Shown: positions 1-7,848, counted from the first letter of the stretch. The stretch: DNA of 19,009 nt from Desulfobacter sp. (GCA_030145005.1 JAQYWJ010000019.1:1-19009); one strand, 5' to 3'. The notes: generated by a model not told the origin, from the letters alone. Translations and numbers: made by a program.

Positions 1-28
1 AAAAGGTGAACAGGAAAAGGTGAACAGG
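1..28. repeat. 14-bp tandem duplication at window edge
   Basis: The unit aaaaggtgaacagg occurs twice without interruption at 1-14 and 15-28. The array may continue to the left, outside the window. No function can be assigned. It lies in AT-rich non-coding DNA next to a decayed transposase. Confidence 0.6.
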
Positions 29-252
29 AAATAGAACTTTGCCTCATATATAAGGCGCATCAAAGGAGCCCTAACAGATTTACCGGAGCTTTAGTGCATC
101 GCAATAAATTTCGTTCATTTGTGGTCCTTAAAAGTATCTAAATTTTACTACTATGTATTTATCGGTAATGCAACTTATTTTTTTATAGAAACGAGGCCCT
201 TGGCCCAAAGGCTATAAAAGATGTTGATTTAGCTGATAATTATTTGGATATA

Positions 253-700
253 ACTTTCGTTCAACCGCCAGGGGTTTATGGTTACAATGGAAAATTTTAT
301 AGGTAAACCCGATGATACAACGTTATGGTCAACAACCGCCAGACTGTTTGAAAACAAGATGAAAGGTGCTCCAGAATACGCCATAGGTGATCAAGGTTAC
401 CGCAGTAAAATAAATCAGGAAATCCCAAAAAACTCCGTGCATATTTTTCTGGGCAAAAGCACGGATGTTGAGGAACAACAACAAGATTATTGCCGAAAAG
501 CCAGATCCGCAACGGAAGGTTTTATTGCGGTTGCAAAAAATCTTCGCGGTTTCGGCAAGAGTTTTTATCGGAGAATTGAAGGGGACCGCATTTGGTCTCT
601 TTTATGCCAAATTGCGTACAATCTGAAAAAATTTATTCAGCTCTACAAGGATGAAAAAATCAGTGAAGAAAACTTGATGAAGCTCGGTTTGCTGGGCTAA
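253..700 (+). pseudogene. IS5-like transposase, C-terminal remnant
   Basis: The first in-frame ATG is at 278 and gives 140 residues; the frame is open only from 254, after a TAA at 251-253. The protein resembles the C-terminal part of an IS5-superfamily DDE transposase. GDQGY (residues 38-42) fits the second catalytic Asp region. ATEGFIAVAKNLRGFG (78-93) fits the usual IEPVIGHLK-type segment with the catalytic Glu. A basic, aromatic helix ending in NLKKF follows, as is common at the end of these enzymes. The N-terminal DNA-binding part and the first catalytic Asp are missing, so this is a dead fragment. I could not find clear terminal inverted repeats. The exact IS group is uncertain; the transposase assignment is fairly secure. 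Confidence 0.7.
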
Positions 701-1032
701 TCTACCTTTCTTCTGCTTGATTTGGTCACTGGTAGTTTACCAGATGGATTGATGCGGCTAAAATATGATGAAACAGCCGTTAGAAAGCAGTCAGAATCCC
801 TGGAATCCTCTTTTAAGGCGTTATTTTAGACGAAGGTGTCAGATAGCCCATAATCGTACTTTATCCATATGAGAGAAAATCAGCAGATACTTCGTAGGCA
901 AATAGCTGGCCACCTTTAAGGAATTTCCAGTCAGCCAGAATCCGGCAACATTTAACCTTGATAGTGTCATGGAAATGCTTAAGACAGGAGGCGGCGTCGG
1001 CCAGTAACAGTCAGTCAGTAATCCGAATTTAA
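701..1032. other. Non-coding, decayed intergenic DNA
   Basis: No convincing gene is seen. The transposase frame continues open after its stop for about 40 codons, to a TAG near 828-830, but this stretch has no recognisable domain. It holds one copy of an imperfect direct repeat (856-891). It is probably remnant sequence left by the transposon or by rearrangement. Confidence 0.4.
856..891 (+). repeat. Imperfect 36-bp direct repeat, copy 1
   Basis: This copy aligns without gaps to 1685-1720 with about 27 of 36 identical positions. The last 18 bp differ at one position only (agaaaAtcagcagatact against agaaaGtcagcagatact). The two copies bracket the small secreted-protein gene at 1116-1547. Confidence 0.45.
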
Positions 1033-1066
1033 CGAAACAAGGCCCACAATTGCGGGTCTTGTTTTG
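1033..1066 (-). terminator. Intrinsic terminator-like hairpin, possibly bidirectional
   Basis: Left arm 1035-1045 (aaacaaggccc) pairs with right arm 1054-1064 (gggtcttgttt) through 11 bp with one G-T wobble. The stem can be extended by two pairs, and the loop is 8 nt. The arms are A-rich on the left and T-rich on the right, so each strand gives a short U-rich 3' side. It lies about 50 nt past the stop of the minus-strand gene ending at 1116, which it most likely terminates. Confidence 0.6.
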
Positions 1067-1115
1067 TCATTGTCTTTGACCAAATGGCTTGTATAGCATT
1101 TATCAAAAGCCTTTT

Positions 1116-1547
1116 TTATAGTGCCTTTCTTAAAAAGATTACTTCATATGTTCTGTCCATGGCAGCTTGATAATAAAAGCCCACCAGGGCATCCTTTTGA
1201 GCATAATAGTAGAGTCTATAAGTTGATCCCTCATAGTTTTTATCTTGAAATTTAATAAAAAGTTTGATCAGTGATTGTTCGGTTGAAATGGTGGCCTCTG
1301 CAACATGGATCGGCTTCGGATTGAAATACGATACAACAGCCTGGCCGTCTGCTTTCACATCCTTGACTTTGACCACATAGCCGCCGTCTATTCGCTTCCA
1401 TTCACCGGCAATGATTCCATAGTCGATTTTCATATCAGTTTGAGCAGCATCTCCGGCAAAAATCGGCTGCAGGCTGGATAGAAAAAGGCCTGCAAGAAAA
1501 AGAAAAAAAATTATGCCTTGCCGGTGAGGGTATAGGGTATCATACAT
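1116..1547 (-). CDS. Small secreted protein of unknown function
   Basis: The protein has 143 residues. It starts with a basic n-region (HRQG near residues 8-11), then a hydrophobic stretch (about 12-30, IIFFLFLAGLFLSSL), then a likely signal peptidase I site after the FAG near residue 32. The mature part is about 110 residues, rich in Tyr and Lys, and probably beta-stranded, with a Tyr-rich segment (STYRLYYYAQKDALVGFYYQ) near 108-127. From memory, similar small secreted proteins with this GEWKR...GSTY.LYY...ALVGFYYQA pattern exist in several proteobacteria, all uncharacterised. The ATG at 1547 is preceded by AAGGAT at a suitable distance. It appears monocistronic and is bracketed by an imperfect direct repeat. 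Confidence 0.8.
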   Translation of the reverse strand: MYDTLYPHRQGIIFFLFLAGLFLSSLQPIFAGDAAQTDMKIDYGIIAGEWKRIDGGYVVKVKDVKADGQAVVSYFNPKPIHVAEATISTEQSLIKLFIKFQDKNYEGSTYRLYYYAQKDALVGFYYQAAMDRTYEVIFLRKAL

Positions 1548-1684
1548 AGCAATCCTTTTTTAATTTTTTATTAAAATTTTCATCACATTCTTAATCTCCC
1601 ATTTATGATGTTGAATCTTGCATAAGAATCCTAACCATTCTAAATTTGTTCACATTATATCACGAAACAACAACTATGAAATAG

Positions 1685-1720
1685 GTACGGGACCAGTATA
1701 ATAGAAAGTCAGCAGATACT
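1685..1720 (+). repeat. Imperfect 36-bp direct repeat, copy 2
   Basis: Partner of 856-891. The last two bases fall inside the stop codon (1719-1721) of the minus-strand J-domain gene, so the boundary of the repeat coincides with a gene end. Confidence 0.45.
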
Positions 1721-2720
1721 AAATAGTTGAAACTTTCTCAAGCAGGGCCTGGTAAGCGTTGCTCAGTTCCACAAACCTGTCGTGACTGCCGCCCCTGTCC
1801 GGATGATGTTGTCTGGCAAGGTGCCTGAATTCCCGGGTTAGGTCTTTCTTATCCATGGATTCCAGGGCCTTGGCCGTGAGATTAAAAATTTTGAGAGCCC
1901 GGGCTAATCCGAGCTGCGGGGCGACACCAGGCGGCTTAAACCAGCGGTCTCTTTGACGGAACTGGAAATCTTTAACCATATCATCCAACAGCACCGAATC
2001 TCCGTAAGTATGATCAAAAAACATGATTGCATACCGGATCAGGTATTCATGCAGCCGGCTGGTCAGTTCGAAAAGTTCCTTATTCAGCAGACATAACTCC
2101 TGGATAAAAAATGCCTCTACTTTATCCTGGTCCAGTGCATGGGGCATCTGCTTGGCCATGAACCCTTTGAAAAACCGATGGAGATCAAGCACCGTATATA
2201 CGTAGGATTTAAGATCTTTTTTTCTTAAAATCCGCTCCTGGTCCATGAAAAGCTGTTCAATTTCATCCCGGGATTTGTTGTGCAACTGCCTGAAAATCAC
2301 TGTCGGCATATTAACCATGGGTCCCTGGTCCATGTTGCCGAATTTAAGAAAATGGGCCCGGCGTTTGTCAAAGGCATGGACCTGTCTTGCAATGGTCTCT
2401 TTCTGCGCCCGGGTCATGGGCGTATACTGCTTGAAAGAGCGCTGCCGGAACGTCTGGGTCGCCCTGCGGATGTCGGGCCGGAGAAAAGGCAGGAACAGGT
2501 TTTCAAGCTGTTCACTGTCAAAGGTGCCGGCCAGACTTGAAATCCTTGATTCCAGATCCGGATTTAAATACCAGGCATTGCCGCCGGGATAGTCAATCCA
2601 GGTTTCGGGGCAGGGACCTATATCAAAAATGTCCCGGGCCACCATCTGTTCACCCTGTCTGACAGATTCCCGCAGGATATAGGTGGTCTGTCTGTTTTTT
2701 TTTACCTTTGCCAGATACAT
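1719..2720 (-). CDS. J-domain (DnaJ-like) protein, C-terminal J domain
   Basis: The protein has 333 residues. The last 60 or so form a J domain: ALKIFNLTAKALESMDKKDL, then LARQHHPDRGGS with the HPD tripeptide at 306-308, then FVELSNAYQALL. HPD is the motif that stimulates Hsp70/DnaK ATPase activity. The first 270 residues are an unassigned, mostly helical, charged region without membrane segments or zinc-finger cysteines, so this is not DnaJ itself but a dedicated co-chaperone or adaptor. The start ATG (2720) lies 2 nt after the stop of the DUF362 gene, so the two are probably co-transcribed and translationally coupled; the Shine-Dalgarno is weak. The client of this co-chaperone cannot be told from sequence. 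Confidence 0.85.
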   Translation of the reverse strand: MYLAKVKKNRQTTYILRESVRQGEQMVARDIFDIGPCPETWIDYPGGNAWYLNPDLESRISSLAGTFDSEQLENLFLPFLRPDIRRATQTFRQRSFKQYTPMTRAQKETIARQVHAFDKRRAHFLKFGNMDQGPMVNMPTVIFRQLHNKSRDEIEQLFMDQERILRKKDLKSYVYTVLDLHRFFKGFMAKQMPHALDQDKVEAFFIQELCLLNKELFELTSRLHEYLIRYAIMFFDHTYGDSVLLDDMVKDFQFRQRDRWFKPPGVAPQLGLARALKIFNLTAKALESMDKKDLTREFRHLARQHHPDRGGSHDRFVELSNAYQALLEKVSTI

Positions 2721-2722
2721 GG

Positions 2723-3868
2723 TTAACCGTGTGCCCCTGGATTTTTATATGCCAGGGTCTCCAGTTTGATCAGGTTGTATTGTCTGGAACCAAGGCCGAT
2801 GTCCTGGGCATAGGCAAGCTGGTGTTCCCAGTCCACGTATGGGTAAAGTCCCTTGAACTTGTCCTCTCCCGGGGCCAGGTGGGTGGTCAGCACCGAAGAC
2901 GCAAGGCCCTGGGCCTGGTTGACAAGGTCTGCACAGGCCTGGTCAATGGCCACGGGATCGCAGGATGCCACCACACCGATATCGTTGCAGATGGGGGATT
3001 CTGCATAGGGCAGGCAGTCACATTTGGGGGAGACATTGGTGATAAAGTTGACAAACAGGCATTTACCGGCCTTGTCTTTCAGCACACCGGCGGTATATTC
3101 CATCATTTTTTCAAGAAATACGGGAACGTCCTGGTTCCAGTTTATTTTGATGGACTGGGTGGGGCAGCGCACAATGCATTCGGCACATCCGATACAGGCC
3201 GCCTTATTTATATAGGCCTTTTTGTTCTCAATGATTATGGCCTGTCCCGGGCAGTGCCGGGCACACAGGCCGCAGCCGGTGCAGGTTTTGCGTTTTATTT
3301 TGGGACTTACATTGGAATGCTGGTCCAATTTTCCCCGGCGGGATGCACATCCCATCCCCAGATTTTTAAGGGTTCCGCCGAATCCGGATAGTTCATGTCC
3401 CTTGAAATGGGCCAGTGCCACAATGGCGTTGGCATTGATAATTTCTGAACCGATAAACACTTCCTTGTTGTGTTTGAAATCCACCGGGACAGCTGTCTCG
3501 CTTTTTCCGAACAGGCCGTCGGCAATGATCAAAGGGGCTGCATCCATGGATGAATAGGAAAACCCGTTTTCCACAGCGGTTTTGATATGGGACACTGCAT
3601 CAGACCGGGTTCCCACGTAAAGGGTATTGGCATCGGTCAGAAAAGGTGTGGCGTCTGCTTTTCTGATGGCCCGGATAATTTTTCGGATAAGAACAGGCCG
3701 GATATAGGCAGTATTTCCCTGTTCACCGAAATGCACCTTTACAGCGGTTAGATCATTTTTGTCCAGGACAGCGTGAAGTCCTGCCTTAGTTACCAGGCGC
3801 TCCAACTTGGCGGGCAGGTTCTCCCTTGATGTGGCGGTCATGTCCATGAAAAATACATCAGCACCCAT
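2723..3868 (-). CDS. DUF362 family protein with 2x[4Fe-4S] ferredoxin domain
   Basis: The protein has 381 residues. The N-terminal part carries the DUF362 (PF04015) signature, including SGFGGTLKNLGMGCASR followed by GKLDQHS (about 161-185). A ferredoxin insert follows with two CxxCxxCxxxC[P] motifs: Cys 196/199/202/206 and Cys 225/228/231/235, which should bind two [4Fe-4S] clusters. The C-terminal part has further Cys (283, 285, 294, 303) and conserved ASCDPVAIDQACADL. No signal peptide or Tat motif is seen, so it is probably cytoplasmic. The family is common in anaerobes and its biochemical role is not established. AAGGAG lies 7 nt before the ATG, a strong start. It is the first gene of an operon with the J-domain gene. 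Confidence 0.9.
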   Translation of the reverse strand: MGADVFFMDMTATSRENLPAKLERLVTKAGLHAVLDKNDLTAVKVHFGEQGNTAYIRPVLIRKIIRAIRKADATPFLTDANTLYVGTRSDAVSHIKTAVENGFSYSSMDAAPLIIADGLFGKSETAVPVDFKHNKEVFIGSEIINANAIVALAHFKGHELSGFGGTLKNLGMGCASRRGKLDQHSNVSPKIKRKTCTGCGLCARHCPGQAIIIENKKAYINKAACIGCAECIVRCPTQSIKINWNQDVPVFLEKMMEYTAGVLKDKAGKCLFVNFITNVSPKCDCLPYAESPICNDIGVVASCDPVAIDQACADLVNQAQGLASSVLTTHLAPGEDKFKGLYPYVDWEHQLAYAQDIGLGSRQYNLIKLETLAYKNPGAHG

Positions 3869-3962
3869 TAAAGTCTCCTTTTTGGCGTTGTTTTGAGCTT
3901 AATTTCATAAAAATAAGTATCCGTCATGGAAATTCAATACAGGTAAATGTGTTGACTGCTTT

Positions 3963-3978
3963 TGGTATCTTTTTTGCT
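3963..3978 (+). promoter_or_regulatory. Sigma-54 (-24/-12) promoter for the kinase operon
   Basis: The sequence TGGTATCTTTTTTGCT matches the sigma-54 consensus TGGYAYRNNNNTTGCW at all specified positions but one (R is C). The invariant GG (3964-3965) and GC (3976-3977) are separated by exactly 10 nt. Transcription would start near 3989, leaving a leader of about 80 nt before the ATG at 4069. The operon it serves encodes a sigma-54 activator, which makes autoregulation likely. A weaker sigma-70-like pair (TTGACT at 4013, TAAAAC at 4036, spacing 17) also lies here and could give basal transcription. Confidence 0.6.
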
Positions 3979-4068
3979 TAAGCTTTCTAAACGTGCTTGC
4001 CCCAGCCGGGATTTGACTTGACTGTTCCGGCATGCTAAAACGCTTTCACCTTTGCAAACGGTAACAAT

Positions 4069-5514
4069 ATGTCCATGACACCAGGTATTTCAAAAAAACT
4101 TTTTATTTTTCTCTTTTTTTTCATCTTTATATTTTATTGGATAGTCTCTGACCTGTTTATGAAGGTCCTGGAAATGTCCGATACCTCTGCCCGGATTGTC
4201 AGCATCAGCAACCGGATTGCGGTATTGTCCAACGATCTTAAAAACAACCTTCTTGATATGGACGCTAATATCAAGAAATTGAAACTGCTGAAAAAAGATG
4301 TTTATTTTGACTATGTTGGAACAGCCAGGCGTAATTACCAAAAGGTGCTTGCCGAGATCATGGAGCTGGATACAAGGCGGGAAACACCTGCAGGATACTG
4401 GCGTCACATTGATCAGAACTTTGGTGGCCATATCCAGTCGGGTATATCCATGGAACAAGTCATGGACGAGGATTATATTGGGATTGACGCCGATGTGATG
4501 AGCCAGTGGATGGCCGTCATTGTCGTGGCCAGAAAGGACAATGAGAACAGAATTGAACAGGCGCTGATCCAGATCAATCATCTAAGCCGCCAGGTGATAA
4601 GAAACTGCATGATCGGGTTCGGTTTTTCAATAGTGGTGGGCATTATGGGCGTTTGGTTTATTTCCAGATCCATCATTGTTCCCTTGAATAAATTGAAATC
4701 CGGGCTTAAGTTGGTTTCTGATGATAATTACACTTATGAGATGGATATTACTTCCAAAGATGAATTCGGGGAGCTGGCTGCGGCGTTCAATGATATGAAC
4801 CGTCAGCTTAAAGCCGATGACGAGATCCGTTCGGATTTTATTGCCACCCTAAGCCATGAAATCAGAAGTCCCTTGTCTTCCATCCGTGAGTCTGTGAATA
4901 TGCTGACCGAAGAGTTTTTTGGGCCGGTAAATGATAAACAGAAAAAATTTTTAACCATTGCCGCCGATGAGATTGCCCGGATCACCAGCCTTTTGAACCA
5001 CCTGCTGGATGCCTCCGTCCTGGTTTCAGTTTCAGGGGCTAAGAAAAGACCGGTTTCGCCTTTTGATCCCAATGAGCTTGTGCAATCGGCCATTTCAAGT
5101 ATTACGCCCGGGGCAGAGACCCGGGGCATCCGTACGAAATTTAAGAAACTTGAACAGCCTCCCATGGTCAAAGGCAATGAAAAGGAAATCATGCAGGTCA
5201 TAATAAATATTCTGGATAATGCGGTGAAATTTTCACCGGACAACAGCCGGGTGGATATCCGTTTGACCCGGGGGCCGGGAAAGCATTTTCTGACATGTGG
5301 TATCAGTGATGAAGGGCCGGGTATTCCCGAAGATAAAAAAAATTTGATTTTTAAGAAATACTACCGGGCCAGGGAGGTGCGTGAGCACATGGACGGGGTA
5401 GGACTTGGTTTGAATATTGCCCGGCGGATCGTCCAGGCCAATGGCGGAGAAATTTTTGTGGAGAATAAGCCGGATAAAGGGTGTACTTTTTCTTTTACTT
5501 TGCCGGTGTGTTAA
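4069..5514 (+). CDS. Membrane sensor histidine kinase, GlrK-like
   Basis: The protein has 481 residues. Transmembrane helix 1 is near 10-27 (very Phe-rich), followed by a periplasmic helical domain of about 150 residues, transmembrane helix 2 near 180-204, and a HAMP segment near 200-250. The HisKA box is SDFIATLSHEIRSPLSS with phospho-accepting His263. The HATPase domain has the N box (NILDNAVKFS, Asn near 380-384), the G1 box DEGPGIP (414-420) and the G2 box GVGLGLNI (443-450). All catalytic motifs look intact. Architecture and length fit E. coli GlrK/QseE, and the two genes that follow fit QseG and GlrR. The kinase should phosphorylate the regulator at 6265. The signal is unknown. The start has only a weak Shine-Dalgarno; Met3 is a possible alternative. 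Confidence 0.88.
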   Translation: MSMTPGISKKLFIFLFFFIFIFYWIVSDLFMKVLEMSDTSARIVSISNRIAVLSNDLKNNLLDMDANIKKLKLLKKDVYFDYVGTARRNYQKVLAEIMELDTRRETPAGYWRHIDQNFGGHIQSGISMEQVMDEDYIGIDADVMSQWMAVIVVARKDNENRIEQALIQINHLSRQVIRNCMIGFGFSIVVGIMGVWFISRSIIVPLNKLKSGLKLVSDDNYTYEMDITSKDEFGELAAAFNDMNRQLKADDEIRSDFIATLSHEIRSPLSSIRESVNMLTEEFFGPVNDKQKKFLTIAADEIARITSLLNHLLDASVLVSVSGAKKRPVSPFDPNELVQSAISSITPGAETRGIRTKFKKLEQPPMVKGNEKEIMQVIINILDNAVKFSPDNSRVDIRLTRGPGKHFLTCGISDEGPGIPEDKKNLIFKKYYRAREVREHMDGVGLGLNIARRIVQANGGEIFVENKPDKGCTFSFTLPVC

Positions 5515-5539
5515 TAGATGAATTTTAAGGGTTTTTTAT

Positions 5540-6268
5540 ATGCGTTTTTCATGGATATCTGAATTTTGCCTGAATTTGTTCATGGGAAGGACCTTCAAGC
5601 GTTTTCTTCTTTTTTTCAGGGTTCTGGTTTTTATCGGGTGTATAGGGGTATTTTTCAACGGGTGCAGCATAATACCCGTCTGCACTGTCGTCTGCCGGAA
5701 TACCATGGTAAAACAGGGCCAGGAGGCATATTTAAATGAAGATTATACCCTTTCCCGTCAGATTTTTTCACAACTTACTTTAAGGGAAGATAATGCACAG
5801 CTTCAGGCGGCCGGCCTTTATGGAAATATTTGTCTTGACATGGTCCTTGCAGATAATGCCCCGGACTTTAGAACGGCTGTGGAGCAGCTTCTGCTTTTGC
5901 CTTCACAACTGCCCTGCCGAATTTCAAATCGCGGGGACCAGGATACTGCCGGCCGGGAAACGCTTTGCAATCCGTGGTCGAGGATGCATCCCGGTATGCT
6001 GGAGAAAGCCCTGGCCCACGGCATGGTTTTGCTTGAATCCGAGCGGTCGGGTATTTTGAAAAAGTTTAATGCGCTTTATGCCAAAGAGGAAGTTTATAAA
6101 AAAGAGCGTCTTGACATGCAGAAAAATATTGATTCTTTAGGGCTGAAAATAACAGCCTTAGAAAAGCAGAACATGGACCAGGAGACACGGATAACAGATC
6201 TTTTGCACCAGATAACCGTGCTTGAGAAAATTGATAAGGAACGGCAGGAACAAAGGGAGAACCCGTGA
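5540..6268 (+). CDS. QseG-like lipoprotein with C-terminal coiled coil
   Basis: The protein has 242 residues. A long basic n-region and hydrophobic stretch (about 20-40) end in FFNGC, a degenerate lipobox with Cys42 as the probable lipidated residue. Cys at 48, 52, 126 and 143 may form disulfides. The C-terminal 60 residues (about 183-238) are charged and heptad-like, consistent with a coiled coil. E. coli QseG is also a lipoprotein of about 240 residues with a C-terminal coiled coil and sits between the kinase and regulator genes. By analogy this protein may sit in the envelope and modulate the kinase. AAGGG precedes the ATG at 5540; Met15 (5582) would give a more typical signal peptide but lacks a Shine-Dalgarno. 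It overlaps the next gene by 4 nt (GTGA). Confidence 0.75.
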   Translation: MRFSWISEFCLNLFMGRTFKRFLLFFRVLVFIGCIGVFFNGCSIIPVCTVVCRNTMVKQGQEAYLNEDYTLSRQIFSQLTLREDNAQLQAAGLYGNICLDMVLADNAPDFRTAVEQLLLLPSQLPCRISNRGDQDTAGRETLCNPWSRMHPGMLEKALAHGMVLLESERSGILKKFNALYAKEEVYKKERLDMQKNIDSLGLKITALEKQNMDQETRITDLLHQITVLEKIDKERQEQRENP

Positions 6269-7626
6269 CGGCAGCACACAAAATACTCATTGTTGACGAT
6301 GACCCCAGTATCCTTGAGGTCTTGGAAGCAAGGCTGTCCGCATCCAACTTCAAGGTGTTGAAGGCAAAGGATGCGGCAGGGGCCGAACAAATACTCAGAG
6401 ATCAGAAAGGCGTAGATCTGCTGGTTTCAGATATAAAAATGCCGGGAAAAAGCGGAATGGAATTGTTCACGGATCTCCGTAAGTCCCTGCCGGATCTGCC
6501 GGTGATTTTTTTGACTGCCCACGGCACCATACCGGATGCTGTAGACGCTATAAAATTGGGCGCAGCCGATTATATTGCCAAGCCTTTTGACGGCCGGGAA
6601 CTGATTAAGAAAATAAATGCCATGATGGCCCTGCGCGGCACAGGTGTCGGCACAGGACCTATGCCCCTGGTTGAATCCGGTTTTTACTGGGGAAAATCCG
6701 CTGTCATGAAGCATCTTTATACCATGGTGAAAAAGGTGGCTGCCACCCAGGTCAACGTGCTTATTCTCGGGGAAAGCGGGGTGGGCAAGGAATGTATTGC
6801 CGAATGTATTCACAAAAACAGTCCTAGGAAAAATCAGCCCTATATGGTGGTGGACTGCGGGTCAACGCCGGCAGGTATCCTTGAAAGTGAATTGTTCGGC
6901 CATTTGAAAGGGGCGTTTACCCATGCAGTAAAGGACAAGATTGGGCTTATCCAGGTTGCGGACTTTGGTACTCTTTTTCTGGATGAGATCGGCAATATCT
7001 CCCATGATATGCAATGCCGTCTGTTAAGATTCCTGGAGGATAAAAAAATCCGCCAGGTGGGTGCGGTAAAAGAAAAAACTGTTGACTGTCGGGTGATTGC
7101 CGCGACCAATGCTGATCTTGCCCAAGCCATTGAAGAGGGAAGCTTCCGCCAGGATCTGTACTACAGGCTCAAGGGAATCACCCTGACCATTCCGCCTTTG
7201 CGGGACCGAAAAGAAGATATTTATCCTTTGGCCGAACTCTTTGCTGACAGCTATGGCAAGGCACACGGCATTGACCGGCTGCGTATTTCCGATGCCGCTG
7301 TTAAAGTGCTGGAAGAACATCCCTGGCCCGGGAATGTCCGGGAATTGAAAAATACCATTGAAGCCGGGGCTGTTCTGTGCCAAAATCAGATTATTGAACC
7401 ATGGGACCTTCAGATTGAAAGCATCAGGGAAAATGCGGTGCTGACTTCAGACCTGCCAGATTCCCAGGCGTTTTCCATTGAACAGAGTGAAAAGGATACC
7501 ATTATAAGGGCCCTGAAAAAGTCAAGGGGGGTTCAAAAAGATGCGGCTGATCTTTTGGGTATCAGCAAACGAGCCATGCATTATAAGGTCAAAAAGTATG
7601 ACATTGATCCCACAGCCTATAAATAG
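6265..7626 (+). CDS. Sigma-54-dependent response regulator, GlrR-like
   Basis: The protein has 453 residues and starts at GTG 6265 inside the GTGA overlap with the lipoprotein gene, behind GGGAG. The receiver domain (about 5-120) has acidic residues DDD 11-13, phospho-accepting Asp56 and Lys107 in AKPF. The AAA+ domain (about 140-385) has Walker A GESGVGKE (169-176), Walker B LFLDEIG (237-243) and the arginine-finger region FRQDLYYRL. The sigma-54 contact loop reads GAFTHA (216-221) where GAFTGA is canonical. A Fis-type helix-turn-helix is at about 415-447. The receiver segment TAHGTIPDAV closely matches GlrR of E. coli as I recall it. It should activate sigma-54 promoters after phosphorylation by the kinase at 4069. 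Confidence 0.9.
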   Translation: MTAAHKILIVDDDPSILEVLEARLSASNFKVLKAKDAAGAEQILRDQKGVDLLVSDIKMPGKSGMELFTDLRKSLPDLPVIFLTAHGTIPDAVDAIKLGAADYIAKPFDGRELIKKINAMMALRGTGVGTGPMPLVESGFYWGKSAVMKHLYTMVKKVAATQVNVLILGESGVGKECIAECIHKNSPRKNQPYMVVDCGSTPAGILESELFGHLKGAFTHAVKDKIGLIQVADFGTLFLDEIGNISHDMQCRLLRFLEDKKIRQVGAVKEKTVDCRVIAATNADLAQAIEEGSFRQDLYYRLKGITLTIPPLRDRKEDIYPLAELFADSYGKAHGIDRLRISDAAVKVLEEHPWPGNVRELKNTIEAGAVLCQNQIIEPWDLQIESIRENAVLTSDLPDSQAFSIEQSEKDTIIRALKKSRGVQKDAADLLGISKRAMHYKVKKYDIDPTAYK

Positions 7627-7633
7627 TGCCCGA

Positions 7634-7757
7634 CCGAAAACCGTAAATTTTGCCGATTACTTCGTTGGGCGGAAATTTTAATCCTCGGAATATTCAATAT
7701 ATGCCTGCGGTTAAAATCTCCGTCCGCCTTGTACTCGACAAAATTTCCAGGTTTTCC
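7634..7757. repeat. Long imperfect inverted repeat (MITE/REP-like)
   Basis: The element is a dyad of about 124 bp centred near 7695. Outer arms AAATTTTG (7645-7652) and CAAAATTT (7739-7746) are perfect complements and extend outward through gaaaacc (left) and ggttttc (right). Inner arms are GGCGGAAATTTTAA and TTAAAATCTCCGTCCGCC. The centre is the perfect palindrome atattcaatat (7690-7700). It begins about 8 nt after the regulator stop codon and could fold into a long hairpin that blocks or ends transcription. It carries no coding capacity. The symmetry is seen directly; its status as a dispersed genomic repeat is inferred. Confidence 0.6.
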
Positions 7758-7848
7758 TTCAGACACTAAATAAGGGACATGGTTACGAAATATTCTCCGG
7801 GGTTACCGGTTTTGTTTTGCAGCATGTTTTGTGAATAGTCGCTTCCTA

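Noticed and set aside
1..28. CRISPR-like repeat at the left edge
   Set aside because: The two copies are directly adjacent with no spacer and the unit is only 14 bp.
169..306. Short open frame before the transposase remnant, ending DNYLDITFVQPPGVYGYNGKFYR in protein terms
   Set aside because: It looks protein-like and may be the tail of a broken gene, but it has no convincing start and I could not recognise the family.
2708..3391. 227-codon open frame antisense to the DUF362 gene
   Set aside because: It covers the well-supported Fe-S gene on the other strand and its translation shows no known motif; it arises from the codon bias of the real gene.
7800..7830. Additional sigma-54 site near GGTTTTGTTTTGC
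   Set aside because: The GG to GC spacing is 9, not 10, and the rest of the consensus is poor.
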